From assembly GCF_016658545.1 (NCBI RefSeq), contig NZ_JACVZC010000036.1, positions 1 to 48,189 of the forward strand: DNA of 48,189 nucleotides. Direction: 5' to 3'. Origin of the DNA: Pseudomonas sp. S37 (lineage in GTDB: Bacteria > Pseudomonadota > Gammaproteobacteria > Pseudomonadales > Pseudomonadaceae). Of this stretch, positions 15,378 to 23,798 are shown one piece after another; positions within the stretch are counted from its first letter, which is position 1; each line of letters starts with the position of its first letter. Both the position numbers and the translations under genes were made by a program. The notes under the pieces were generated by a model, which was given only the letters and a program-made list of their open reading frames with translations, was not told the origin of the DNA and made no database searches.

Positions 15378-17003
15378 TCAGACCTTGAACTGCGCCACCA
15401 TGCCATTCAGGTCCACGGCAAGGCGCGACAAGTCCTGCGCCGCCGCACTGGTCTGGTTCGCCCCCGCCGATGTCTGCATCGCCAGATCTCGAATATTCAC
15501 CAGGTTGCGGTCCACCTCGCGCGCCACCTGTGCCTGTTCCTCCGAAGCACTGGCAATCACCAGGTTACGCTGGTTGATCGACGCAATCGCCTCGGCAATC
15601 ACCTCCAGTGCCTGCCCTGCACCCTGCGCCACTTCCAGCGTACCCGTGGCACGCCCCTGGCTGCTGTGCATCGCCGTCACCGCTCGCTCGGTGCCGTTCT
15701 GGATCCCGGCAATCATCTGCTCGATCTCCGCCGTCGACTGCTGGGTACGGTGGGCGAGGGCGCGCACTTCGTCAGCCACCACGGCAAATCCACGGCCTGC
15801 CTCACCGGCGCGTGCCGCTTCGATGGCGGCATTAAGCGCCAACAGGTTGGTCTGCCCGGCAATCGCACCAATCACGTCCAGCACGCGGCTGATCTCGTTG
15901 GCATTGCTGGCCAACTGCTCGATCTCGGCCGAGGTGCCGGTCACGTCTGCCACCAGGTGCTGGATCGACGCCAGCGCCTGGTTGACCCGGTCGCGGCCAT
16001 CGCGAGTAGTCTGGTCGGCGCCTTTCGACGCATCAGCTGTGCTGACTGCGTTGCTGGCCACTTCCTCGACCGCTGCAGTCATCTGGTTCACCGCCGTGGC
16101 GGCCTGGTCGATTTCCGCGCTTTGCTGGTGCAGGCCGCGGCTGGTGTCTTCGGTGACGGTGTGCAGCTCTTCCGAGGCCGAAGCCAACTGGTCGGACGAG
16201 GCAGCGATCTGGCGGATGGTGTCGCGCAAGCTGCCTTGCATGCGGCCCAGGGCGCGCAGCAGCAGGGCCGGTTCGTCCTGGCCTGCTACCTGAATAGCAT
16301 GTGTCAGGTCACCCAATGCAACGCGCTCGGCCACCTTAACGGCCTCAGCGAGTGGTGCGACGATACTGCGGGTAAGCAACGTGGCAATCGCAGCCAGCAC
16401 AATCATGATCAAGGCAAGTGCCCAGAGCGTGATCTGGTAAGCCTCGCTGGCCGCATCACTGGTGCGCTGGGTGGCCTCGTAGGCGCCTTTGCTGTTGAAT
16501 TCGATGAGCCCACCCAGGGCCAGCATCATCTGTTCGGCCTGGGCATTCAACTGGCCAGCGATCAGTTGCCGGGCAGTGTCGACTTCGCCTGCGAGGATGC
16601 GTTCGGCGACCTGCGACTGCACCTGCTCGTATTTCTGATAGGCGTCAGTGAAGGTGTCGAAGCGGGAGCGCCCCTGGGGGGTGATGACCGTCTGCTCGTA
16701 GGCATGAATGTCATCGCGTAATCCCTGATTGGTGGTTTTCAGCGTTGCCAAGGCAATGGCACGGGCTTGGGCGTCGGGCTCCAGGGCGCTACGCAGCAAC
16801 AGGATCCGGGCGTGGCCAAGGTTGGTGCTGACGTCCCCCAGCGAGACGACAGCGGGCATCCAGCCGCCCCGTACATCTTCGGAAGCGCTGTCCATGCGCT
16901 GCGTTTCATAAAGTGAAACCAGGCCCAAGGCCAATATCATCACACCCATAAGGGTGAACAGGCAGGCCGCCCGTTTGCCGATTTTCATGTTCCTCAACTG
17001 CAT
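15378..17003 (-). CDS. Methyl-accepting chemotaxis protein, 4HB type (1)
   Basis: This 541-residue chemoreceptor has a first membrane segment (about 11-31), a periplasmic four-helix-bundle sensor (about 35-185), a second membrane segment (about 188-211), a HAMP domain, and a cytoplasmic signalling domain. The signalling domain carries the hallmark tip [20 protein letters not shown], then [16 protein letters not shown]. No C-terminal CheR-binding pentapeptide is present. From about residue 243 to the end it is nearly identical to the receptor at 17165-18790; the sensor domains differ clearly. It lies next to the catabolic module and could sense its substrate, but nothing in the sequence shows that. 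Confidence 0.92.
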   Translation of the reverse strand: MQLRNMKIGKRAACLFTLMGVMILALGLVSLYETQRMDSASEDVRGGWMPAVVSLGDVSTNLGHARILLLRSALEPDAQARAIALATLKTTNQGLRDDIHAYEQTVITPQGRSRFDTFTDAYQKYEQVQSQVAERILAGEVDTARQLIAGQLNAQAEQMMLALGGLIEFNSKGAYEATQRTSDAASEAYQITLWALALIMIVLAAIATLLTRSIVAPLAEAVKVAERVALGDLTHAIQVAGQDEPALLLRALGRMQGSLRDTIRQIAASSDQLASASEELHTVTEDTSRGLHQQSAEIDQAATAVNQMTAAVEEVASNAVSTADASKGADQTTRDGRDRVNQALASIQHLVADVTGTSAEIEQLASNANEISRVLDVIGAIAGQTNLLALNAAIEAARAGEAGRGFAVVADEVRALAHRTQQSTAEIEQMIAGIQNGTERAVTAMHSSQGRATGTLEVAQGAGQALEVIAEAIASINQRNLVIASASEEQAQVAREVDRNLVNIRDLAMQTSAGANQTSAAAQDLSRLAVDLNGMVAQFKV

Positions 17004-17133
17004 GCAAAACTCCGTGACAAGGCATGACGTCTGCGGCTTAAAGGGCGTTAGACAAATTGTCTACAGATGATTGCATGGTGCCATTAAGGATGTCAGTCGG
17101 CCTGACACTGAGCGGGGTGAGGCATCTTGTCGC

Positions 17134-17152
17134 GGGGCCGCAACGCGGCCCC
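17134..17152. terminator. GC hairpin downstream of chemoreceptor 2
   Basis: GGGGCCGC and GCGGCCCC form a perfect 8-bp stem with an AAC loop, 12 bases beyond the stop of the leftward chemoreceptor gene. No T tract follows, so it may end transcription inefficiently or only protect the 3' end. Confidence 0.4.
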
Positions 17153-17164
17153 AGCTGTTTCAGG

Positions 17165-18790
17165 TCAAACCTTGAATTGCGCCACCATGCCATTCAGGTC
17201 CACGGCAAGGCGCGACAGGTCCTGCGCCGCCGCGCTGGTCTGATTCGCCCCCGCCGACGTCTGCATCGCCAGATCACGAATATTCACCAGGTTGCGGTCC
17301 ACCTCGCGTGCCACCTGTGCCTGTTCCTCCGAAGCGCTGGCAATCACCAGGTTACGCTGGTTGATCGACGCAATCGCCTCGGCAATCACTTCCAGCGCCT
17401 GCCCTGCGCCCTGCGCCACTTCCAGCGTCCCCGTGGCACGCCCCTGGCTGCTGTGCATCGCGGTCACCGCCCGCTCGGTGCCGTTCTGGATCCCGGCAAT
17501 CATCTGCTCGATCTCCGCCGTCGACTGTTGGGTACGGTGGGCGAGGGCGCGCACTTCGTCAGCCACTACGGCAAATCCACGGCCTGCCTCACCGGCGCGT
17601 GCCGCTTCGATGGCAGCATTCAGCGCCAACAGGTTGGTCTGCCCGGCAATCGCGCCAATCACGTCCAGCACGCGGCTGATCTCGTTGGCATTGCTGGCCA
17701 ACTGTTCGATCTCGGCCGAGGTGCCGGTCACGTCTGCCACCAGGTGCTGGATTGACGCCAGCGCCTGGTTGACCCGGTCGCGGCCATCGCGAGTAGTCTG
17801 GTCGGCGCCTTTCGAGGCATCGGCTGTGCTGACTGCGTTGTTGGCCACTTCCTCGACCGCTGCAGTCATCTGGTTCACCGCCGTGGCGGCCTGGTCGATT
17901 TCCGCGCTTTGCTGGTGCAGGCCGCGGCTGGTGTCTTCAGTCACGGTGTGCAGCTCTTCCGAGGCCGAAGCCAGTTGGTCGGACGAGGCAGCGATCTGGC
18001 GGATGGTGTCGCGCAAGCTGCCTTGCATGCGGCCCAGGGCGCGCAGCAGCAGGGCCGGTTCATCACGGCCGACTACGCGGATGTCCTGGGTCAGGTCGCC
18101 GGTTGCCACACGCTCGGCAACAGCCAGCGCATCGGCCAGCGGCACGACGATACTGCGGGTGAGCACGGTCGCAATGGCGGCCAGGGCCAGCATGATCACC
18201 AGCAGCGCGGCAATCAGCGCGGTGAACGCTTCGTCTGCCACATCACTGCTGCGTTGCGAGGCTTGTTCGGCACCTTTGCCGTTGTAGGCGATCAACGCCG
18301 CCATGGCCTGCATCATGCTGTCGGCACGTTGGGTCAGCGGGCCGCTGATCTGCTGCTTGGCATCGTCCATGCGCCCGGCAGTAATGTCCTGCAGCACGCG
18401 AGCTTGCAATTCCACATAGAGCTGGTGGGCCGTGTTGAAGGTATTGAACAAAGCGCGGTCATCGGCAGCGATGATGGTATCACCATAGTCCTTGAGGCCA
18501 TCCTTGAGCTGGGCATTGATGCCATCCAGCATCTGCAGGTTGCGGTTGCGTTCGCTGGGGTTGTCGTCCAGTGCGGCACGCAGGGTGACGGCGCGGGCGC
18601 GCCCAAGGTTGGTGCTGATTTCACTGAGGGCCACTACGGCTGGCATCCAGGTCACCCGGATCTCGTCCGTGGCCTTGTCCATCTGCCGGGTTTCGTAAAG
18701 TGCGATAAGGCCCATGACCAGGACCAGGATGCCCAACAGGGCGAATACGCTGGCAGCGCGAATGCCGATCTTCAAATTCCGTAACTGCAT
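17165..18790 (-). CDS. Methyl-accepting chemotaxis protein, 4HB type (2)
   Basis: This 541-residue tandem paralogue of the preceding receptor has exactly the same length. The N-terminal membrane segment and start (MQLRNLKIG) are similar. The periplasmic four-helix bundle is divergent, and the HAMP exit and signalling domain are almost the same: within the last ~300 residues I see a single change, VANNAV for VASNAV. Coding DNA across that part (17165-18061 against 15378-16274) is nearly identical, with scattered synonymous changes. This points to gene conversion or selection keeping one output domain with two sensor domains. The ligand is unknown. Confidence 0.92.
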   Translation of the reverse strand: MQLRNLKIGIRAASVFALLGILVLVMGLIALYETRQMDKATDEIRVTWMPAVVALSEISTNLGRARAVTLRAALDDNPSERNRNLQMLDGINAQLKDGLKDYGDTIIAADDRALFNTFNTAHQLYVELQARVLQDITAGRMDDAKQQISGPLTQRADSMMQAMAALIAYNGKGAEQASQRSSDVADEAFTALIAALLVIMLALAAIATVLTRSIVVPLADALAVAERVATGDLTQDIRVVGRDEPALLLRALGRMQGSLRDTIRQIAASSDQLASASEELHTVTEDTSRGLHQQSAEIDQAATAVNQMTAAVEEVANNAVSTADASKGADQTTRDGRDRVNQALASIQHLVADVTGTSAEIEQLASNANEISRVLDVIGAIAGQTNLLALNAAIEAARAGEAGRGFAVVADEVRALAHRTQQSTAEIEQMIAGIQNGTERAVTAMHSSQGRATGTLEVAQGAGQALEVIAEAIASINQRNLVIASASEEQAQVAREVDRNLVNIRDLAMQTSAGANQTSAAAQDLSRLAVDLNGMVAQFKV

Positions 18791-18977
18791 GGAATGCTCC
18801 TTGACGGTGGCGTGCAGGCCTCAGGAGCTCGGGCGGGTGGCCAGGCCACCGGTGTGGCGCCAGGCTCTTGATGCGCTGCGGATTTAGTGGTGTGTCTCAC
18901 CCTCTTGAATAGTTTTTGATTTGGATGATGCCATATGGCCATCATCATTGAACAGCCATTCAATGTAATGACATGTG

Positions 18978-19012
18978 CTGACAAAACCGTCAATTGTTGA
19001 CGGTTTTGTCAG
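18978..19012. terminator. Perfect 16-bp inverted repeat, probable bidirectional terminator
   Basis: The arms CTGACAAAACCGTCAA and TTGACGGTTTTGTCAG are perfectly complementary around a TTG loop. Each strand has the stem CCGTCAA/TTGACGG followed by TTTT. It begins 11 bases beyond the stop of the leftward NDH-2-like gene and about 190 bases upstream of chemoreceptor 2. A terminator is most likely; an operator is the alternative. Confidence 0.55.
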
Positions 19013-19022
19013 GAAAATGCCG

Positions 19023-20225
19023 TTAAACGATGGCGATCAACGGGTCGGCTGCAGCCAGGGCCAAGGCGCGGTCAGCCGCAGGCGGGTAGATCCACACCGA
19101 GTTGATCTGGCGCTTCAGGTCCTTGCCTTCCTGGCCGTGCAGCTTCAGTTCGCGCTCCCAACCTTCGCTGAAGGCCGCGCCCCAATCGCCCAGGTCCAGG
19201 CAGGTGACGTACTTGGGCTGGCGGTACAGCACCGGCTGCAGGCCGAGCAGGTCGGCGGCGGCATTGTTGCCGGAGTGGCGGCCCATGGGGATGGCGTGCT
19301 GGCAGGTCATCAGCGCGTGGTTGCCCAGGTCGTCCACCGCAGCCCAGGCCGTGTCACCGGTGGCGTAAACGTGGTCCTGACCCAGCACTTTCAGGTGGCC
19401 GTCCACTTTCAGCCGGCCAAAGGTGTCGCGCTCACCTGCAACTTGCGCCGTCAACGGGCTGGCCTTGACGCCAACGGTCCAGATCACCGTATTGCTGGGG
19501 ATGTGCTCGCCGTTGTCCAGGGTGACACCCGCAGCATCGACCGCTACCACCGAAGCACCGGCCAGCCACTCGACCCCGGCCTGCTCACAGGCGGCGACGA
19601 TCGACGGCGTGATGCCAGCGCCGAGCGCCGCACCCACTTGCGCACCACGGTCGACCACCACCACCCGCAATGCGGCGTCGGCACCTAGGATCGAGCGCAG
19701 ACGGGCTGGCATTTCGGTTGCGGTTTCGATACCGGTGAAGCCGCCGCCGCACACCACAACAGTGTTACGGGCTGGCGAAGCGGGCAGGGCAGCCAGGCCG
19801 ACCAGGTGCTGCTCCAGGCGCATGGCCGACTCCATCTGGTCGACATCGAAGGCATGTTCGGCCAGGCCGGGCACTGCCGGGCGTGCAACCTGGCTGCCAG
19901 CGGCCAGGATCAGGCGGTCGTAGGTGATGCGCTGAGGCTGACCGTGGGCATCGGTGTAGCTCACGCTGCGCCCTTCGGTATCGATGCTGTCGGCGTTGCC
20001 CGGGATGAAGTGAATGCCAACGGCTTCGAACAGTTCACCCAGCGGTGCCTTCATGCCATGCACGTCGGCCTCGTAGAAGCGCGGGCGAATGCGCAGTTCC
20101 GGCTGGGGTGCCAGCACGCTGATGCTGAGGTCGGCGCGCTGCGCCTGGTCGAGCAGGCGTGCAGCGCTCAGTGCGCTCCAGACACCGGCAAAGCCGGCAC
20201 CGATGATCAGGATGTTCGATTTCAT
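19023..20225 (-). CDS. FAD-dependent pyridine-nucleotide oxidoreductase (NDH-2-like)
   Basis: This 400-residue flavoprotein has two dinucleotide folds, ILIIGAGFAG at the N-terminus for FAD and VVVCGGGFTGIETA in the middle for NAD(P)H. The ATGDTAW motif near the C-terminus is the usual FAD-binding block. The layout matches type II NADH dehydrogenases and related quinone or ferredoxin reductases. There are no membrane segments, so membrane attachment would be peripheral. The ATG at 20225 has GGAG 7 bases upstream. It is divergent from a DapA-family gene and an Rrf2 regulator, and respiratory or redox-stress control by that regulator is plausible. The electron acceptor is not determinable. Confidence 0.87.
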   Translation of the reverse strand: MKSNILIIGAGFAGVWSALSAARLLDQAQRADLSISVLAPQPELRIRPRFYEADVHGMKAPLGELFEAVGIHFIPGNADSIDTEGRSVSYTDAHGQPQRITYDRLILAAGSQVARPAVPGLAEHAFDVDQMESAMRLEQHLVGLAALPASPARNTVVVCGGGFTGIETATEMPARLRSILGADAALRVVVVDRGAQVGAALGAGITPSIVAACEQAGVEWLAGASVVAVDAAGVTLDNGEHIPSNTVIWTVGVKASPLTAQVAGERDTFGRLKVDGHLKVLGQDHVYATGDTAWAAVDDLGNHALMTCQHAIPMGRHSGNNAAADLLGLQPVLYRQPKYVTCLDLGDWGAAFSEGWERELKLHGQEGKDLKRQINSVWIYPPAADRALALAAADPLIAIV

Positions 20226-20509
20226 GGGGTTGCTCCGCAAGGTTCGAAGAGGGCTTCGAGGGCAAAATGGCTGGCCTTCGAATAACTCCGACTATATCGA
20301 TCGTAGTTTGCTTCGACAAGCGTTTTCTCGTTTGGTCGACGAATGCGAGGCGGCCGCGTGGGCGAGCAGCCATAACCGAAAATCATGTTATTTGCCCCGC
20401 AAATGTCGCTGTAACCCAGCCAGGCCAGCCCTTACGCTTTTGCCCAGAGCAGCAGAACGCTCGATGCCTTGGCTGGACTGACCAGCCGAAAACAATAAGG
20501 AGTTACCCA

Positions 20510-21403
20510 ATGCCTGCATTCAAGTTTTCCGGCGTGAACCTGGCCATCACCACCCCGTTCGATGCGCAGGGCAAGGTCGACTACGCGCGCTTCGAAAGCC
20601 TGATCGAGCGCTACCTTGCCGCAGGTGTGCATGGTTTTGTCCTCAGTTCCGGAACCGGGATGCACGTGTACTTGAGCAAGGATGAGTCCAAGGCGCTTGT
20701 GGCCTTTGGTGCCAAGGTGATCAACGGCCGCGCCCGGGTGATCGCCCAGGCTTCCGCGCTGCTGGTGGAAGACGTGGTCGAACGTACCCGTCATGCCAAG
20801 GACTGCGGTGCCGATGGCGTGATGGTGCTGCCGCCGTTCTTCGAAGGGCCGACCGACGACCAGGGCATCATCGATTTCTATTCCAGCGTGTCCGAAGCCG
20901 GCTTGCCAATCATTGGCTACAACGTGCCGCAGGCTGTGGGGGTCGAGGTAACGCCGTCGCTATTCAGGCAACTGAGCGAGATTCCCAACTTTGTATCGGT
21001 CAAGGACAGCAGCGGCGACCTGGCGGCCCAGGCTTCGCTGGCGCGTACCGGTTTGCCGACCCTGAACGGCGCAGACCCACTGGTGCCTTACGCGTTGTTT
21101 GCCGGCGCCGCGGGGTTGATCTGGGGCGGTGCCAACCTGGCCCCGAAAACCTGCGTGGCACTGGCCAATGCCGCCAGCGAAGGCAAGTGGGCTGAAGTGC
21201 AGCAGATCTGGGCCAGCCTGGCGCCGGTGATGTCGCTGATCTGGCAGGGCGACTACGTGCAGTCGGTATATGCCGGTGCGCAGATCATGGGCTTTGACGC
21301 GGGCAACCCACGCCGCCCGCTGGCACGTCTTGCTGAACAAAAACTCGGTGCCCTGCGTGAAGCACTGGCACCGCTGGTACAGCGTGAAGCCTTGGCCTGG
21401 TAA
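20510..21403 (+). CDS. DapA/NAL-family Schiff-base aldolase or lyase
   Basis: This 297-residue TIM-barrel protein belongs to the dihydrodipicolinate synthase/N-acetylneuraminate lyase family. The Schiff-base Lys165 lies in FVSVKDSSGD and the conserved Tyr137 in IIGYNVP. The pyruvate-binding region, usually GTTGE, reads SSGTGMHVYL here, which is not typical of true DapA. It is more likely a catabolic aldolase, dehydratase or hydratase-aldolase than the lysine-pathway enzyme. AAGGAG precedes the start at 20510. The Rrf2 gene follows after 74 bases in the same direction and the NDH-2-like gene is divergent. The substrate is unknown. Confidence 0.87.
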   Translation: MPAFKFSGVNLAITTPFDAQGKVDYARFESLIERYLAAGVHGFVLSSGTGMHVYLSKDESKALVAFGAKVINGRARVIAQASALLVEDVVERTRHAKDCGADGVMVLPPFFEGPTDDQGIIDFYSSVSEAGLPIIGYNVPQAVGVEVTPSLFRQLSEIPNFVSVKDSSGDLAAQASLARTGLPTLNGADPLVPYALFAGAAGLIWGGANLAPKTCVALANAASEGKWAEVQQIWASLAPVMSLIWQGDYVQSVYAGAQIMGFDAGNPRRPLARLAEQKLGALREALAPLVQREALAW

Positions 21404-21442
21404 ACCTTTCGGCCCCTGGTTTTGCCAGTGCAGGGCGATCGG

Positions 21443-21455
21443 CGTAATATTTACG
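21443..21455. promoter_or_regulatory. Palindrome upstream of the Rrf2 gene
   Basis: CGTAATATTTACG has perfect CGTAA/TTACG arms around a TAT centre and ends 22 bases before the Rrf2 start codon. Rrf2 regulators often repress themselves from such sites. The assignment rests only on position and symmetry. Confidence 0.35.
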
Positions 21456-21477
21456 ACAAAGTTGGTCGGAGATTACG

Positions 21478-22017
21478 ATGTCGCTTTACAGTGCTGGCGT
21501 GGAATACGGCATCCATTGCCTTTTATTTCTGGTGGACGAGCGCGGTAAAACCCGCGATTCCAGCGTGCGCGACCTGGCCGAGCTGCAAGGCGTGCCGCAA
21601 GAGTACCTGGCCAAGGTCTTCACCAAGCTCGCCCGTGCCGGGTTGGTGGCGGCCACCGAAGGTGTGCGCGGCGGCTTCCGCCTGGCGCGGCCGGCGGCTG
21701 AAATCACCGTGCTGGATATCGTCAATGCCATTGATGGGCCGAAGAAGATCTTCGATTGCCGCGAGGTGCGCGAGCGCTGCACCTTGTTCGACGGCGCGCC
21801 GCCGGGCTGGGCGACCGAGGGTACCTGTGCGATTCATGCGGTGATGCTGGGCGCGCAGAAGCGCATGGAAGAGGCGTTGGCGCAGCAGAACGTGCTGGAC
21901 CTGGCCATGCGCTTCGGGCGCAAGGCACCGGCTGAGTTCGGCCAGCAGGTCGATGCCTGGATGGGGGAGCGGCGGGAGGCCAAGGGCGCTGGGGATATTC
22001 CTGTCAGCCAGGTCTGA
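21478..22017 (+). CDS. Rrf2-family regulator with putative Fe-S cysteines
   Basis: This 179-residue regulator has the Rrf2 winged HTH: the N-terminal YSAGVEYGIHCLLFL and the recognition region VPQEYLAKVFTKLARAGLV, then GVRGGFRLAR. Three cysteines follow in the Rrf2 cluster region, Cys94, Cys101 and Cys117, the number used by NsrR, IscR and RsrR to hold an Fe-S cluster. It may therefore sense nitric oxide, O2 or redox state. It lies downstream of the DapA-family gene. The C-terminus (residues about 125-179) is longer than in minimal members. Targets may include the divergent NDH-2-like gene; this is inference. Confidence 0.88.
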   Translation: MSLYSAGVEYGIHCLLFLVDERGKTRDSSVRDLAELQGVPQEYLAKVFTKLARAGLVAATEGVRGGFRLARPAAEITVLDIVNAIDGPKKIFDCREVRERCTLFDGAPPGWATEGTCAIHAVMLGAQKRMEEALAQQNVLDLAMRFGRKAPAEFGQQVDAWMGERREAKGAGDIPVSQV

Positions 22018-22030
22018 AGCTGTTGCCTGT

Positions 22031-22110
22031 ATGGGCCTCTTCGCGGGTAAACCCGCTCCTACAAGGTCAGCACAACCTGTAGGAGCGGTTTTACCCGCGA
22101 AGAGGCCATG
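22031..22110. repeat. REP inverted pair
   Basis: Two opposed REP units (22031-22063 and 22078-22110) of the TTCGCGGGTAAACCCGC type fill the short gap between the convergent Rrf2 and AraC genes. They could act as a shared 3' structure. Confidence 0.85.
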
Positions 22111-22125
22111 GCAGGACTACGGCAA

Positions 22126-23037
22126 TCAACGCCCCTCATGCTGCCGCCGATAAGCCCCCGGCTGCACCCCCACTGCCTTGGCAAACGCCCGGGTAAATGC
22201 CGCCACCGACTGATACCCCACCTGCGCCCCCACCTGCTCCACGGTATGCCCCGCCCGCAGCAACTGGCATGCATGGCGCATGCGCAGCGCCAACAGCACT
22301 TGCCCCGGCGATTGCCCGGCCACTTCGCTGAAACGCTTGAAAAACGCCGAGCGGGATAACCCGGCGCAAGCGGCCATGCTCTCCAGTGACCAGGCCTGCC
22401 CCGGTTGCTCGATCAACTGCTCCAGCAAACCGGCAAACGCCGGTTGGCGAGCCAGGGCGACCAGCCCACCCAGCGCTTGCCCCGCGTGTACCTGCTGGCG
22501 CAGCACATACAGAAACAGCAAATGCGTCAGGCGCTCCAGCAGTGCCTGTGATGGCCCGGCATCGCGCCGGCACTCCTCCAGAATCAACCCGAACAGCGCC
22601 CGCGCCGCACTGCCGGCGGGGTCTTCGGCGCGCAGCAGGATCCAGTCAGCCAGGCCCTCGACAATCAGCGAAGACAGGCCCGACTGAAAATGGAAGAAAC
22701 CACACACCAGCCCAACCCCGTCGCTGGCCTCGCTGTCCAGTGCCTGCATCACCTGGCGCGGCTGCGCGCAGGCGTCGGCCGGGTCCTGGTCACTGGACAA
22801 GCGATAGGCCAGGTCGCGCAGCAGGAACACCGCATCCCCTTTTTCCAGGCGTACCGGTTGCGGCTGGCCATCAATGTGCAGCCAGCAATGGCCCTGCACC
22901 ACCAGGTGAAAGCTGGCCCGGCCCATGCCCTGGGTGCTGGCGTGCCAGCCACCGCAGTAGCGGCCGACATGAAACACGCTGGCATCAAGCTGCAGGCCTT
23001 CTAATAACCAATCGACAAGCGGGCTGGACGAAATCAT
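22126..23037 (-). CDS. AraC-family regulator (cupin_6 sensor domain)
   Basis: This 303-residue regulator has an N-terminal cupin-like sensor (about 10-190; GRASFHLVVQGHCWLHIDG then LEKGDAVFL) and two C-terminal HTH motifs (about 195-300). The HTH region includes CAGLSRSAFFKRFSEVAGQS and QVGYQSVAAFTRAFAKAVG, then PGAYR. The pattern is that of the AraC subgroup that controls oxidoreductases and AhpD-like genes. It is divergent from the AhpD-like gene at 23139, its probable target. The start is taken as the ATG at 23037, although no clear ribosome site precedes it. Confidence 0.9.
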   Translation of the reverse strand: MISSSPLVDWLLEGLQLDASVFHVGRYCGGWHASTQGMGRASFHLVVQGHCWLHIDGQPQPVRLEKGDAVFLLRDLAYRLSSDQDPADACAQPRQVMQALDSEASDGVGLVCGFFHFQSGLSSLIVEGLADWILLRAEDPAGSAARALFGLILEECRRDAGPSQALLERLTHLLFLYVLRQQVHAGQALGGLVALARQPAFAGLLEQLIEQPGQAWSLESMAACAGLSRSAFFKRFSEVAGQSPGQVLLALRMRHACQLLRAGHTVEQVGAQVGYQSVAAFTRAFAKAVGVQPGAYRRQHEGR

Positions 23038-23138
23038 CTAATGCAAAGACTCAGGAGCAAGGAAAGGCGACTGATGAATATGGAGGGTAATTCTTATAAC
23101 CAACAGACTGTAGTGACACCCATCAAGGAGACCACTCC

Positions 23139-23699
23139 ATGTCCTCGCGCATTACTTTACACACCCTACAGAGCGCCCCGGAAGCGGCACGTCCGTTCCT
23201 TGAAAATGCACAGAAGAATTCCGGCTTCATTCCCAACCTGCTCGGTGTGCTGGCCAATGCCCCGGCAGCGCTGGAAACCTACGTGACCGTTTCGGCACTG
23301 AATGGCAAATCCGACTTGAGCCTGGCCGATCGCGAAGTGGTGCAGCTGATTGCCGCCACCCAGCATGGCTGTGACTTCTGCGTGGCCGGCCACACCGCGG
23401 TGGCGCTGAACAAGGCCAAGCTGCCGCCGGAGGTGGTCGATGCGCTGCGGGCCCGTGGTGAGCTGCCCAACGCCCGCTACGAAACCCTGGCCGCCTTCGC
23501 CCGTGAAGTGATCGCCACCCGCGGCAATGTCAGTGAAGCCAACTATCAGGCGTTCCGTGATGCCGGCTTCAGCGAAGGCAACGCGCTGGAGGTGATTCTT
23601 GGCGTCAGCCTCGCAACCCTGTGCAACTTTGCTAATGTGTTCGCCCAGACGCCGCTCAATGAAGAGCTTGGCAAATACCGCTGGCAGCCTTCTGCTTGA
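23139..23699 (+). CDS. AhpD-like carboxymuconolactone decarboxylase-family peroxidase
   Basis: This 186-residue protein has the AhpD-type redox site: Cys78, Cys81 and His85 in QHGCDFCVAGHT. Unlike the PcaC-like protein at 7515-7904, it keeps the CXXC pair and is probably a thiol-dependent peroxidase or reductase. CAAGGAG lies upstream of the ATG at 23139. It is divergent from the AraC regulator and lies about 100 bases upstream of the acyl-CoA-dehydrogenase-like and ABC transporter genes. It may protect against peroxide formed by a flavin enzyme, but this is inference. Confidence 0.9.
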   Translation: MSSRITLHTLQSAPEAARPFLENAQKNSGFIPNLLGVLANAPAALETYVTVSALNGKSDLSLADREVVQLIAATQHGCDFCVAGHTAVALNKAKLPPEVVDALRARGELPNARYETLAAFAREVIATRGNVSEANYQAFRDAGFSEGNALEVILGVSLATLCNFANVFAQTPLNEELGKYRWQPSA

Positions 23700-23725
23700 T
23701 CCGCGTGTGACATCGGCCATACCAC

Positions 23726-23776
23726 GGTCGTTGTAGAAGCGGCCTTGTGCCGTGAATGGGGCCGCCAGGCGGCCCG
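23726..23776. repeat. Degenerate single REP unit
   Basis: TGTAGAAGCGGCCTTGTGCC followed by GGGGCCGCCAGGCGGCCC resembles one half of the GGCCTTGTGTCGCG REP family with several changes. It lies in the gap before the acyl-CoA-dehydrogenase-like gene. The opposing unit is absent. Confidence 0.5.
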
Positions 23777-23798
23777 GCGTTCTCAAAGGAGCAAGACC

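Noticed and set aside
15255..16721. 488-residue plus-strand frame antisense to chemoreceptor 1
   Set aside because: A similar frame recurs antisense to the paralogue at 17057-17755 only because the coding strand is duplicated.
19023..20225. Assigning the flavoprotein as the respiratory ndh
   Set aside because: The two nucleotide folds fit, but the same layout occurs in several reductases and no membrane-binding C-terminal helix is clear.
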